Source: Symbiotaphrina buchneri (taxonomy: Eukaryota; Ascomycota; Symbiotaphrinales; Symbiotaphrinaceae). Taken from it: DNA of 64,000 nucleotides. Under the pieces are notes generated by a model, which worked only from the letters and a program-made list of their open reading frames with translations, did not search any database and was not told the DNA's origin. The first letter of the stretch is position 1. Every line of letters starts with the position of its first letter. The stretch is taken from positions 806,001-870,000 of the forward strand of contig BCIG01000003.1 of the NCBI GenBank assembly GCA_001599915.1, written 5' to 3'. Positions 10,185-21,719 of this stretch are shown piece after piece. Made by a program: the position numbers and the translations under genes.

Positions 10185-11173
10185 ATTGCCAGTTGCTGGT
10201 TGGGCAGTAGAGGATCAGTGGAGAGTGCAATAATCCATTACGAGCGTACGGTGACGGAGGTCGATGAGAGGTCAGCACGGGCCCAGTTGTGGGGTGAGCA
10301 TGAGCCGAGGTTGCGGAGTACGGGTACGCTAGCTCACCTCCAGACATGCGTGCCTAACCTGAGGGACAGACATGTGAGATTTCCCTGACCTGCCTACTAC
10401 TTTACCAGATACATCCGGAATCTACAAGAATACAGCTATATAGGAAGATTGAAACCTCCAGGCACCTTTTCCTTCGAAAGAAAACCGTGGCCTGTGCTGA
10501 GTAATGTTACCATTCTTGCACGGTGTTGACTATTTTGGAATTTCTATGAGCGAGTTTTGATATTATCTGGTTGTAAAATAATGAATAAAAAAAATATTAA
10601 AAGGTTGGGTGTAAAACGCCGTAGGTTCGAGGGCAAAGCTGTTCCTCATTTTTACTTATAGATTATGACTGTATGGCCATCGAATGTTCTGAGTGACCTT
10701 GACCTGCGGATAGCTTGTTCGCATCTGACCACCCTCGACCGAGTCCCTATGGTTCTCTATGCGATATCGTTTCTCATGACTCTTCGAAGGACCTCAGAGA
10801 TGCAACTCGAGCATCCCTGACCCGTTAAAAGGGACCTCCAGATCTTTCGCCCTCTCCGACCGTGCCTTGATTCGGCCATTGGCGGTTCTGAAGGCCAACC
10901 CCTCACGGGGCCAGCCCTCTTCACTGTAGGCCTGTGTGATTCCATGATCTGTACCAGCATATGTCTGAGACCGTTGTTCTCTTACGACAGTATAGGAACT
11001 TTGGGGATACGGTATAATCCCTCAATTGGCTGCAGCAAGTTGTCACCTGTCGACCGGTCCCTCTGAAATTGAGATGTGTACGACATTGCTTTTGAGACGG
11101 CTAGACTGTTAGGGGACGAGACTTCCAATGGTCCGGGTTCGATTGGCGTCCGCATGATGTCATGTGCAGTCGG
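10185..11173. other. Intergenic, no gene recognised
   Basis: Upstream flank of the isomerase and a gene-poor stretch with no frame over about 70 codons that looks real. An AT-rich patch lies at 10540-10600. No RNA gene recognised. Confidence 0.5.
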
Positions 11174-11854
11174 CTATCTGGAGACTTCCTTCGAGCTTTC
11201 TTCTTCCAGGGCGGATGCGCACCATGGTCTACCCTGAAGCGTGATCATGTACACGAGCAGCTCGACGGCCTCTCCTTTTGATGGCCGTGTGTAGCTAAGC
11301 CGGTTGAAAGCTCCAAGTACCGGGTATAGTCGTGGGCCAATGTGGGAGACATACGTCGGGTCGATGAATGGGTCGATGATGATCTTGTTTGGTTCCAACA
11401 ATCTTAGCATCCACCGCCTCAAACCCAGTGGACGTCCCAACTGATAGACCATCTGCAACTTTCATCCGTATCAGAAATAGCCTAACGCTCTTCTCCGAGA
11501 CCCTAATTGAGATGCCTCCGTTTTTAGTATTCTGTACTTCTCGAAGACTTCGTCGGCATTTGCATTGTCGATTGCCTCTGCTGCCTTCTCCACATCGATC
11601 ACTTTATCAACAAGTGCTTTCCAAGCTTCCTGCATCGCTTTCACTTGGCCCTGCAGAAATGCGACTTCCTGTTGTTGATCCTTGGTAGTACAGGCATCTT
11701 GAACAAACTGTTGCTCTGTCTGCTGATCAACGTGAACAGCAGGAGATTCTTCCCAATCGAATGATGTGAATCCATTTCCTTTCGGAATTGCTCTGCGCAG
11801 ACGGATCCCAACTGAGATTCGTCCTTCAGCAAGGTACCAGTAATTTATAGACAA
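11174..11854 (-). pseudogene. Hypothetical fungal protein in two pieces, probably spliced or decayed
   Basis: Two adjoining minus-strand frames look like coding sequence. The upstream piece (11471-11854) has a helical, Gln/Glu/Ala-rich segment (FLQGQVKAMQEAWKALVDKV). The downstream piece (11174-11458) has an ordered pattern with IIIDPFIDPTYVSHIGPRLYP and GAFNRLSYTRPSKGEAVELL. A GTACAG...TTGCAG pair near the joint could be an intron, but phases do not match cleanly, and no ATG opens the first piece. I do not recognise the family. Confidence 0.4.
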
Positions 11855-12320
11855 GCATAAGTGGTTGCTGGGAGGGTACTGAAGGGATGTATGTCAGCAA
11901 TGTCGTTGGATTGGGGGTATGAGAAAATGGGGATGGGGAGCCATGTCGGAAACTTGGGGACAGTCGAATTGCGGTTTGACGTGCCACAGCACACCCTACG
12001 AGGCAAACAGCATAACATAACTCACATAGTACACTCCTCGACTAGCTGACAGCCTTCTCCCTCTGTCCGCCACAATACCGTTACTTGACAGTAAACAACA
12101 ATATTTCGTCGGACTACAACTTAGCATAAGGAGGCCTCCATGGACTAGATATCCCGCCGGAGTTTCTGTCATTTCAAGCAGAACTAACAGGCTTCCTGAA
12201 CTTGGTGGCTCGGCCTCCACGCCACAAGTTGAATACACCACTATACTCTCAGAGTAAGTAATTTTCATGAACTCAGCGAGGGTTCGACAGTCCTAACGAG
12301 GCTCTCGGGCTGGAAGAAAC

Positions 12321-13625
12321 ATGCCCCCCTTGGATACCATGGGCTTGTCGCTGCCAGCAGAGCTCTTCCTTTCTGTTCTTAATTACCTTCCCCAAGACGC
12401 TCTGAAAGCCTGCGCACAAGTCAACAAATACTGGCTGGAGGCGGCCATTCGATTTCTCTGGACTAGTTTGAACCTTTACGACGGACACTGGCCACGATGG
12501 ATGCTAGAACCGACGGAGCGAAGCCAGTCATACGCAAACAATGTTCGGACGATGTCCCTTATCTTTTACAACTCGGGAAGACCTTGGGTCGGTAACACAA
12601 GCCTTGGTTCGGTTACATTTCCCAGGCTCAGTGATCTTTCAAGCTTTGTCCTAGGGGATATGCGCGAATCTACACTCGTACACCTCCTTAGTCCCAGTTT
12701 GCGTCGGTTCTACATCAACATATGGTCTACAACCGGCGTCATAGCGCATATCAATGCAGCTTGTCCCGGTTTGAGAGAGTTCAGCGTCAGAGAGTATTAT
12801 ACCCTTTCATCCACTGACCCGTTGCTCAAGTTTATCAGCGAAAATAACTCTATAACATCGTTCCGCCTGGGTTCTTGGTGGTCATACCGTATGATGGACG
12901 AAGCTCTCCAACATCTAGCATCACGACCCGGACTTATTGAGTTAACACTCCCTCGTTGGGGAATGTCTGCTAGGAAGCTTGAAGGTGTCTTGAACACCAC
13001 ACAGCACCCATTTTCCACTCTCGAGTGCCTTAGTACTGGCTTGACGCCCTCGGCTTTGCCTTTCTTGAGCGCTGTCTTCCCCGCCATTTCCCAGTTGACA
13101 CTAAAGCTCCGGAAGCCTTTCGACTACAGGCTGCTACATTGTCTCAGCGCATGTGATAATCTTCAACGACTGTCACTAAAGCTCTCCAGAGCGATAAAGA
13201 TCGACAAACTCTTCCTTACCACGATTGCCAGAGCCTCACCAGGATTAATGGGCCTTGGCATTTACCAATATGATAGAAAGAAGGACCGCGTCTGCGACCT
13301 CACTGACGAAACCATGGAATCAGTTACGGCTTCTCTTCCGAACCTGGAGGACGTCCAACTTGAAATGAACATCACTTTCTCCGAGCGGACCTTGTTCGCC
13401 TTCGGACAACACTGTCGAAAGCTGAAGACTCTGAGAGATTTGCGCATAAAGTTCAATGTAGAAAAGCTTGATCCAAATGGACCAGTGTTGTTTCCGAACT
13501 TGATAGAACTGCGTCTAAACTTGGGAAGCGGCTGGCAGATGCATTCATCGATAGATCGTTCATTGGAGGCCTTCCTCAAACATCACGCCCCAAACTTGAA
13601 GCGACTTGAAAGTTCGTGGGAATGA
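12321..13625 (+). CDS. F-box/LRR-like protein
   Basis: Single-exon frame of 434 residues. The N-terminus matches an F-box: LPAELFLSVLNYLPQDALKACAQVNKYWLEAAIRFLW, the segment that binds Skp1 in SCF ubiquitin ligases. The rest is irregular leucine-rich repeats (LVHLLSPSLRRFYIN, LIELTLPRWG, LQRLSLKLSRA, LEDVQLEMN, LIELRLNLG), expected to bind a substrate. Such genes are numerous and variable in filamentous fungi. The frame stops after LKRLESSWE; a further LRR-like segment (ELVEFLNLQHLTYEG) lies in another frame at about 13700-13750, so the C-terminus may have been shortened by a frame change or continue through an intron. The target is unknown. Confidence 0.8.
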   Translation: MPPLDTMGLSLPAELFLSVLNYLPQDALKACAQVNKYWLEAAIRFLWTSLNLYDGHWPRWMLEPTERSQSYANNVRTMSLIFYNSGRPWVGNTSLGSVTFPRLSDLSSFVLGDMRESTLVHLLSPSLRRFYINIWSTTGVIAHINAACPGLREFSVREYYTLSSTDPLLKFISENNSITSFRLGSWWSYRMMDEALQHLASRPGLIELTLPRWGMSARKLEGVLNTTQHPFSTLECLSTGLTPSALPFLSAVFPAISQLTLKLRKPFDYRLLHCLSACDNLQRLSLKLSRAIKIDKLFLTTIARASPGLMGLGIYQYDRKKDRVCDLTDETMESVTASLPNLEDVQLEMNITFSERTLFAFGQHCRKLKTLRDLRIKFNVEKLDPNGPVLFPNLIELRLNLGSGWQMHSSIDRSLEAFLKHHAPNLKRLESSWE

Positions 13626-13840
13626 GAGAAGTAAGGGTTCCTAAGCCTGGGGATGCAGCTAGCAGAAAATGCTCTTTTTTGGAGGGCAAGGGAGGAAGAG
13701 ACAGCAACGAGCTTGTGGAATTCCTTAATTTGCAACATCTCACCTACGAGGGTAGAGGGCAATGGAAATGGTTCGTCTTAGCAAATGAATCCTCACACTC
13801 CAGAGGCTCGTTTTCTGGAAGAAGCTCAATACAGTAAAAG
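13626..13840 (+). pseudogene. Possible detached C-terminal part of the F-box/LRR gene
   Basis: A short frame immediately after the F-box gene stop contains SNELVEFLNLQHLTYEG and QWKWFVLANESS, the kind of segment that ends fungal F-box/LRR proteins. It is out of frame with the upstream gene. It may be a lost C-terminus or an unrecognised last exon. Confidence 0.35.
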
Positions 13841-14709
13841 AACGTAAATCTTGATTGCACATCAGTAAGGGCTGTTATGTGCGTTAACAAGAAGGTACCT
13901 CAGTTTAAAGTCCGTGAATCTCGCGTGACGGTGGCGAATGTTTAGACAAAGGGATATACTGTGTATACCAACAACGGCTTCTCAGCGAGACAGTCATAAA
14001 ACTCATGATGATGTTTCAATGCACGCATTGCGGTTGAATAGCACAATCTTACTTTTTGAAGTCTAGATGCGGACAGCTGTCGTCTTTGTACAGTTATCAG
14101 GCTATAACCTATTAGGAAACCCAATGACCAGTTCAGAAGATGTAATACTTGGGGGTCAGTGTCTCATGCGGTATCATTTAAGGTGATGGCACCTGCCAGA
14201 CTGGTCTAATAGGATTGTCTTGACAGTAGATTCACTATTGAGTTCTACATTCCCGGCGTGCTCCGTAGAGGGTGGTTCCAGTCAGCAATCTGGACTACTG
14301 TTATGCGCAGTGAGTTACATCACAGAGTTCAGCTCGTTCTAGCTCATAGGACGTAAAGAACTCGAAAGGCCTCTCACACAGGCTCTGTAGTCCTTGGCTA
14401 ATAGTAGGAACACCCACCAAGTGGCGTTGAAAAGTAGCAAGATATCTATACTCCATGTTTGAGGTGCAGGGACGCTCTGGGCACAATGCTCATGGTGCAC
14501 CTGGGGACACTTCTGTTGCTGATGTTTGCTATAGCAGCGGGTCCTTTCTACAATGAATTTCACTCACTGGAGGGGTTCAGGAGAAATACAGCCCTTGTGA
14601 AATATAAATTAACCAGCCCATTCCCACAAACTGGTCATGCCTACTGCATTTGCATACACTCTCCCCAGAAGACTCCAGAATATCGAACAAACCAAACACA
14701 TTCTATACC
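13841..14709. other. Intergenic, nothing recognised
   Basis: Short chance frames only. No repeat or RNA gene seen. Confidence 0.5.
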
Positions 14710-15470
14710 ATGGAATCCAACCCAAAGGACGTGCGCCGACGTCCTTGGTCACGCACAGATGACCAGAAGGTACTTCAGCTCCGAGAACAGAAGTACCCGT
14801 GGAAATATATTGGTGAAGTACGCAAGGCTTGGAGATACTAGTCGGAATAATGTGGATGCTGATCCGCCTCAGGCATGCGGTAAACGCTCGGCGCTTGCAG
14901 CTTTCAGGAGGCATGGAGTGAGAGAGTTTGGATCCCTCTGAGTCTACGGAGCTAATTAGCAGCAGCGTCTCCAGGCCTCGCGCTATTCGCGAGTAGGTTA
15001 CCATGCAACTGTGCACTGAAGAGAGCTAAAGCATGTAGTACGTCGAGGCTCTGAAATGCCCCAACGGAAATAACGAATCGGCCCCTGAAGATACGCGGCT
15101 CGATGGATGTGAGGTTCTTGAAGAGATGTCACCTCCTGCCAAGCGCCGGAGGATCTCGGACCAGACAATGGAAAGATTTCTCTGGAAAGCGAAGGAGCTG
15201 GAGGATGCCATTGGTTTGCTTCGCACCCCAGCCGGGGAGCGGGAGAAAACCTTCCTTCTTGCAGACGTACAGGCAAAAAGAGATGCCCAGTTGCAGGCTC
15301 GACTTGCTCTGCTGAGGGAGCGAGGAATATGTGAAGCTGGGGAAGACTCCAACGGAGGGGATGAAGGAGATGGAGAAAAGAGGAGGCGGAAGCTGCCAAT
15401 TCCCCCGGGCGCATATGCTCGTTTTGCAACCGGGCGCACATGCTCGTTTTGCAACCTGGCCATATCATAA
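14710..15470 (+). CDS. Small single-SANT/Myb-like protein (family member A)
   Basis: Exons 14710-14817, 14873-14917 and 15039-15470 join in frame to 194 residues. Exon 1 encodes RRRPWSRTDDQKVLQLREQ and KYPWKYIGE, the first two helices of a Myb/SANT fold with its spaced tryptophans; exon 2 gives GKRSALAAFRRH, which fits the third (recognition) helix. Exon 3 has a bipartite-like basic patch (PPAKRRRIS), a helical Lys/Glu/Leu-rich coiled-coil region and a KRRRK patch, so nuclear DNA binding is likely. The C-terminal codons lie in a 25-bp tandem duplication that alters the frame. A second gene of the same plan lies at 20273. Its role is unknown. Confidence 0.6.
15407..15456 (+). repeat. 25-bp tandem duplication, two copies
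   Basis: GGGCGCATATGCTCGTTTTG plus CAACC at 15407-15431 is repeated at 15432-15456 with one mismatch. As 25 is not a multiple of three, the duplication shifts the frame at the C-terminus of the SANT gene A. Confidence 0.9.
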
Positions 15471-18400
15471 CGGCGAGCAGTTCTGGCAACCGGCGGAAGG
15501 CCCAGAAGAAGCATAGTGGTACCAAGAGAAGTCCGCCCAAAAAGGGCTTACCTCCGAGTCGAGCAGTATATCTTCTCTTGGGAGTTTTCAATGTGGTGAA
15601 GTGGGAGGATAGACAGAAGAACCGGCTGCATATTCTTAGAGTCGCATTTGCTCCTATCAAGATCAGATTTCCACAGTCTTCTGGTACCTAGACAGGTCAT
15701 TCGCTACATGCTAGACCACAAGCATTCCGTATAAGTCCATGGTTACCTCATATGAAGGAACCAAGCACCGAAGGCAATCATTAAAGCTCTTGTATGCCTA
15801 CTACAGAACATTTAAGCATAAAAATGGCTCGTGATAGTACCAGCTGTTAGATACCTCATAGACCAGTAACATCTGTTGATCATTCCAGATGCTTGGCTGC
15901 CGCGATTGAGGTTTTCATGGGCATTCATGGCAGAATTTTCGATTGATGTGCCCTCTAGAGCCACCTGTCAAACGCCGTTCTTCAGCGGTCTGCAACAATT
16001 AACTCTTTTGAGTATTACAGTCTTCACTCTGCTATGACCAGGGCCCATTGCTAGCAGGAGAATGATGATTTCCTTACCGCAATTAGTGCGCTTGACCGGT
16101 GAAGACGTACTTTAGGGCGAACGACTGGTGCGCCTGAGTTCACGATGTTTCTCACCGCCTCTAATCTCCCCACCGTCTCTACTCTTCTTGCAGTCAACCA
16201 CAATATCCTCAAGCTGACAACGTGGGCTGGCCAGGAACTGCGTGCTCTTGATCTGTTGCGGGACAAAGTAGATTCCACCGTGCTGGCAGAACGATTACCT
16301 AGTCTAGTTTGGCCTTGGAAGTGCCAGACCGGACGTTGACAGCAATGAAGCAAGAGTATGCGGCCAGTGAACAGTGGACGACCTGTCTCGAAGAGAGAGT
16401 GCTGACTTGATATAGAAGATGGCGGACAACGACAAGAACGTGGGTTCCCGGCATTCGGTTATATTACGGAGAATCTGACTTCCCAAAGTTCTACAGACAC
16501 TGGAAGCCAGCCTCACACCTGCTGATAACGGAAATGCATACGTTGAACAGCACGGCTTCCATATGCATATGCCGCATGCCTCTTGCTCAAGAGGCATGGA
16601 CGACGAGCCGGAGAGAGACTCCTACCCGCTTTCCAATACCCTCACTCCTACTCTTACAGACTCCGGTTCCAGCGAACAGTAGGATCCTGGCAACAATCCA
16701 CCAGGGACCATTACATGCCCGGAACTTCATAAGCAGCTCAAGGTAGCATACCGCTGTGTAAAACGTCGAGATGACGCTGACTCCAAGTGATAGTCCCAGG
16801 TGGAACTAGTACCCGAACGCAAATCTGGTAGCCTGAGCAAAGAGAGTTCCAATATGCTCAAGCCTGTTTTTCGACGCAGAGAGACGGTTCCAGTTGTTGA
16901 CTTTGGTGGGAAAGAAGAGGTAGATGCACGCGGACGATGGCTCGATGGCGAGGATGGCGTTGTCTCTGAGATTGGCTCTGACAGAACCGTCATCGGTAAG
17001 AAATCGGAAAAAGGGAAAGCCAAAGGCTCAAAAGCTCCACCACCATATCATCCATATACCTTGACGTACATTTCGATGCGCCATCCTGATTCTAGCACCT
17101 GTTACTCTCTCCTCCGCCATTCTTGCATCCGCACACTCCCGTGTGAATCACTTCCGCATCGAACAATACCCTGTTTCAGCAGAAACTTGATTTCACTTGT
17201 TGCAATGTTGAGCCAGCAATTATCGCCCAGAACGCGCTTCTTCCGACGCTTCTTTATGATAGTGTAGCAGAGGATGATTTACAGCATGCCTGGGAAATAT
17301 ATCACCATGTGTACCTCTCAGAGAAGACCGAGTCACATCTTAAAGCATAGGCCCAAAAGCTTACGGGATTGGCTTGGAACTCTAAGATGTGATGCCGCAG
17401 CAGCTGCCGGTCATTTATCGAGATCACCAGCACCAATATACTTCGGTCGTTCAGAGGCTTCTGGTACAAGTACGCGAAAATGCGGCACCATAACTGCTGC
17501 GGAGCCATGTTCAAGACAACAGTCGGATCCCATACATCGAAATCCTCGGAAGCGGCAGCTTGCACCGAGTGCTAGGGTGCGCTTGAATGATCTTGGCAAT
17601 GATCAAGCCGCCTCTTGTTCATCAGGATCACCAACACCGATACACTTCGGCTGTAAAGAAACTTTTGGAGCAAATACAACAGAGCGGAATCACGTCATGT
17701 TCTCTCAAACAGTATTGGCACTACGGCGTGATGATTGGAAATGGCGAATATGCACCGCAAGTCAATTCAACAATGACTTTGACATCCGTCAGGGGAATGG
17801 CAACATGGTGTTATTACTGGTAGCGGCGAAGATGCCACCCGAGTGCATATTACCTTGACTTTAACGTCTGTGAGGGAACAGAACTCGGGCTATCATACTC
17901 GTCCGATCCAATCACAGCGTTCCATCTTTCTTCAGCGTTTACGCGTCTTTCTGGCACAGACATGCTGTTCTCAGGGAAGTTCTCGGAAGCTGACATCACC
18001 GATGGTGGCGCACTTCGACTAGCGCTCGAGGCACGGGGGAGTTTTTCACGTGGGCATTGTGCAGGCAGAAAAGGGAGAGGATAGCGGATTTGGGGGTAAT
18101 TAAGCCTTCAAAGGGAATGCTTTGGAGGTGCTGCATGTGTTCTATCCACAGCAGTAGGGTTGACTCCAATGGCCAAGGTCAAACAGCGTAGCTTGGGTCT
18201 TTGAACAACCGATTTCAGGAGTAAGGATTGTTTTGGGTATCACGCAAATGAAAGTATCGTTCTCCCAGTTTGCTTCTATCCTTTCAAGTGCAGCGTTCTA
18301 GATGCAAGAGCAGCCCACATGTCCCATATTTGCGCCAGCCTCTTGCCTTAGATAAACGATACCCATCCCTCCAAGGACTGCAACGTGCGAACCATACTAC

Positions 18401-18793
18401 CAGAGCACCATGATGGTCTGCTAGAATCTGCAAGGAAGGGATAACTCAATATTGTGTCGGTTACAATTGGCACAAGCTGATATTGACAGCACCCCTCGTC
18501 TGGCTCAGGGGCTCGGTTAATTCAGGGGCTCAGCTACACGGGCCATGTTAACTAAATTGCACCCTCCTATGAAATGTCATCAGTTATCTTTATGTAAATC
18601 CCCACACTTAGGCTAGAATTGGTGAAGGGCCCTACAAACATGCATTGCGCAAACGTCGTTCACCGCGTGATTGGTTGCGTTCACTTAGTGTAACGGCCTG
18701 CTGGCAAGCGACAAACCCAAGGGCACCCGCCTCTCAAACGCTCCTCTGACTGTTGCTTCTCCCACCACAGCAGTACAATCCTTGACGCTGCGG
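15471..18793. pseudogene. Decayed coding region, family uncertain
   Basis: Fragments of plausible plus-strand protein are scattered in changing frames: ELRALDLLRDKVDSTVLAER near 16230-16300, a Lys/Glu-rich piece near 16800-17030, LYDSVAEDDLQHAWEIYHHV with YLSEKTESHLKA near 17250-17330, RFCG-like FRGFWYKYAKMRHHN near 17445-17490, and further pieces to about 18070. The 17.25-17.5 kb pieces recall the DUF4470-type fungal proteins, a weak impression only. Stops interrupt all frames. I would not predict a working gene between 15471 and 18793. Confidence 0.35.
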
Positions 18794-19342
18794 CTACAAG
18801 CATAGAAGGAATAGCAAGAACCAGTCAGGTATGTGAGCAAGATCTAATACTGGCTGATTTATGCCGCAAGACTGACGAGCTGGAGTGGGAAAGTCGGGAG
18901 TGCAAGGTTCTCCGACTCCCAGCCTATCACCAACCGACCAAATCTCAGGCCCACGAAGAAACGCGCAAGATGCAGCCAACGGACCCGCAAGCTATGATCG
19001 ATGAGATTATCCGGATGGTCAAAGAGCTCGCCCGCAAGGAGGCTCTGGAACGGAGTTGCGGAGCGCCAACTCAGCCTGAAAACCACGCCGGAGGCCCAAG
19101 TTTAGCAACACCTAGCGGCATCCAGTGGGTAGATGACGGCATGATAGACTTCTGGAAGCTCGTAAGTTAGAGCCCCGTATACTGGTCAGGATCTTATGCT
19201 GAGAGTTTCCGGAAGAGGGTTGAGGAGCTGGAACGACTGGTCAACCTACTCCGGGAAGAGAATCGCAAGCTGAAGGAGGAACTGGAAGGGCTTGGTTATG
19301 GAGGCGGCAACGATCACGGTGCTGTCTCTGTCAAGTTCAGAT
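18794..19342 (+). pseudogene. Coiled-coil protein fragments, possible third member of the SANT gene group
   Basis: A good intron (GTATGT...CTGAT...CGCAAG, ending at 18870) is followed by an open stretch coding for helical, charged sequence (AMIDEIIRMVKELARKEALE) up to 19169. A second open stretch from 19203 encodes a leucine-zipper-like run (VEELERLVNLLREENRKLK) ending at a stop near 19342. The join between the two is unclear (a GTAAGT lies at about 19160 but the intron would be under 50 bases), and no start codon stands out. Size, charge and position suggest kinship with the two SANT genes, but no SANT helices are seen. Confidence 0.38.
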
Positions 19343-19431
19343 AGGGAGGACAAGGCCTTATGGAGGGGCTGGCGGCTTCTGGGTGGATAGTAGAAGTAAA
19401 AAAAAAAAAGCTTATAATAATTTCTGCTCAA

Positions 19432-19555
19432 ATAATGCCTTTATTTTCTATATTATTCTTTATATTATCTTTAGGTAATTTAACTTTAGGAAAAGAAATC
19501 AAACGAGATAATGCCTTTATTTTCTATATTATTCTTTATATTATCTTTAGGTAAT
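19432..19555 (+). repeat. 48-bp AT-rich direct repeat, two copies 76 bp apart
   Basis: The same 48 bases, beginning ATAATGCCTTTATTTTCTAT, occur at 19432-19479 and 19508-19555. A run of A's precedes at 19398-19409. The block is much more AT-rich than its surroundings. Confidence 0.92.
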
Positions 19556-19748
19556 GAAAGCAGATTCCGAACCTTATCTTCGATGCGTTAGCAATCACAA
19601 GCAATAGAAGCTGAAAAAGCATGATTGTATCTCATCTGCAGTCTGAGTGCATTAACGTATGATCTGGATCATCCAGGCCAGGTCTATCTGCGCAAAGTTT
19701 CACTGACGAGCTTTCACGGATAACTCATTCGATTATTCAAGGCACTCG

Positions 19749-20060
19749 TCTATCTCAGGGACGAAATCTAGGTTTGTGATAGCCATCTAGGTAGATGGCA
19801 ACGTGATATTGCCGTTCAATCTAATGGATCATCTCATCTGATCACTTGGGCGTACAATAGTCTATCTACGGGCCAATCCAGATCTCCATAACCGTCATGC
19901 CTGTAGATGACAACATGATAGTGTTATTCGAATCTCAATGATGATCTCATCTGCTCACCCAGGAGCACGTTCACCTATCTCAGGGGATATCTAGATCAAT
20001 CATAGACGTGTTGCATGACGTTAAAGCGTAGATATCATGCCTGATGCAAGCGTAACCGCA
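19749..20060 (+). repeat. Degenerate ~113-bp tandem repeat, three copies
   Basis: Units begin TCTATCTCAGGG (19749), TCTATCTACGGG (19861) and CCTATCTCAGGG (19974). Each contains AATCTAGATC-like, then GTAGATG(A/G)CAACATGATA-like, then ATCTCATCTG(C/A)TCAC-like blocks in the same order. The copies differ by many substitutions. No coding sense is apparent. Confidence 0.78.
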
Positions 20061-20272
20061 AAAGACATTGTTTGGTGAATTGGCTCTCTGGCTCTTGTCG
20101 GCGATGATGTCGCCGGCCCCACCCACGATACTTCCTTTCTCCTCCATATCCTTCTCCACTGGTTGGTAGTCCACCTAGCAGTCCCTCTCACTATCTATTC
20201 CAACCCTCTGTTGAAAACCTTTACAACTACACGTCATTTTCACTACTAGTCCTTCCCACGAAGCCTTCAAAG

Positions 20273-21046
20273 ATGGCGCCTAAAAAAGCCCGGCAGACCC
20301 AGAACGACGCAGACATTCCAGAAGAATATGTCACGAACACTTTCGGCCGGATGAAGCCGCCCACAGGAAAAGCATGGCGGTGGGACGAACTGCACCACCT
20401 GGTGGTTGATGGAGAAAAGGGAGCGTCCTGGCCGGATGTCGGAAAGGTCTGACCCATAGGCCCGAGCAGATGCCAGCAGGCCGGTGGCCATGTGGATAGA
20501 GGTATCAGGGAGTACTGATACAGCTCACAGGCTATCAACCGAAGCAAAGGTGCCTGCTGCACGAAATACAATGTATGCTAGCCTCACCACAACATGACCG
20601 TCCTGAAAGCTAGGGTACTGATTAACACAAACAGAAAATGACCGACGAGGATAAACAGGTGTGTTCTCAGCTATCGACGCCCTTCTTGGCCTAGAGGCCT
20701 AGACACTGATCTTCAGCAGGCGGCCAGGGATTACATTACACCAGCAGCAGAGGAACTGGAGGCTGCACGGGCCAGAGTAAGTCCAATGGAATGTTCTCGT
20801 CTATCAAGACTAGAGAGGAGCTGATCGTCAAAGATCAAGGACCTCGAAGACCGAAACGCCAAACAGCATGTGGTCATCACCGAGCTTTTGAAGCATACCA
20901 CGGAGGAAACGCTCGCCAGCTTGTACGACAAATACCTTGCTAAGGATGAAAAGGAAGAGGGAGATGATGAGGAAGAGGAGGACAATGAGGAAGAGGGGCA
21001 CGAGGAGCAACAGGATGGCCAGGAAGGTGAAGGATGCGGGTCTTGA
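20273..21046 (+). CDS. Small single-SANT/Myb-like protein with acidic tail (family member C)
   Basis: Five exons, 20273-20446, 20531-20572, 20635-20658, 20717-20776 and 20834-21046, join in frame to 170 residues. Exon 1 gives WRWDELHHLVVDGEKGASWP, exon 2 INRSKGACCTKYN: together the tryptophan-spaced helices and recognition helix of one SANT/Myb repeat, split by an intron at the same place as in the gene at 14710. A 24-nt exon follows. Exon 5 is a helical segment then a strongly acidic Glu/Asp run (GDDEEEEDNEEEGHEE). Architecture suggests a small nuclear DNA- or histone-binding factor. The intron-1 donor GTCTGA is unusual. No orthologue recognised. Confidence 0.58.
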
Positions 21047-21719
21047 CAGGATATTACGTTCTGGCAGCCGGTGCTGTCGGCATTTGCGCTCCCAGTCATG
21101 CCTGATAAGATACAGAATTGCAGTTCATATTATCTGCTATGCAGAACGTTACATTGACTTGATTGTAGAGACCGTTTTGCTGTCAACTTTCAGTCTCGTT
21201 CCACAAAGCGCTGAGCTTGGATGCAGCTGTTTGACGGACGAACAGTTTTATACAGAACGTTTCAACAGGTATTTCAAGGCGTGAGACAGCTCCGCGTTTT
21301 ACTATGCAGGCTGCCTTTTCTAAGGCTCTGTTCGATTGACAATGTGCAGTCCTTGCATGGATATACAGACAGAGGAGGTATCGTGCATTGTCACTGAACT
21401 GTCAAGCTCGCTCACCGGCCGCACATTTGTGTCACCATGTCTAGTGGGTGGCGAATATTGATATTCAACACATCCCTCAGCTGGCACGAGCCAGGACACT
21501 TTAGAGCACCCAGGAACCCTCCTGCCAGGTGAAAGTGTCCATTATATATACCGTACACTACCGCATTCTTTGCAGGAAACTCTACACAATGCTGGTTGAT
21601 ACATCCTTGAAAGATTTCCCCACAATCTCTTTCTAGATCTGCTGAAGTATCAGCTCTGCGCCCCATCTCGCAGAGTAAATGTCAGCGGTGACATCTGATC
21701 AACTTCTCCTTTTCTAATC
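21047..21719. other. Intergenic, nothing recognised
   Basis: No frame supported by motifs. No repeat or RNA gene seen. Confidence 0.5.

Noticed and set aside
11120-11150. GGTTCGATT as a nuclear tRNA T loop
   Set aside because: No matching stems for acceptor or anticodon arms could be found around it.
17250-17500. Firm DUF4470 call
   Set aside because: Only a loose resemblance in short interrupted pieces; kept as a hint in the relic entry.
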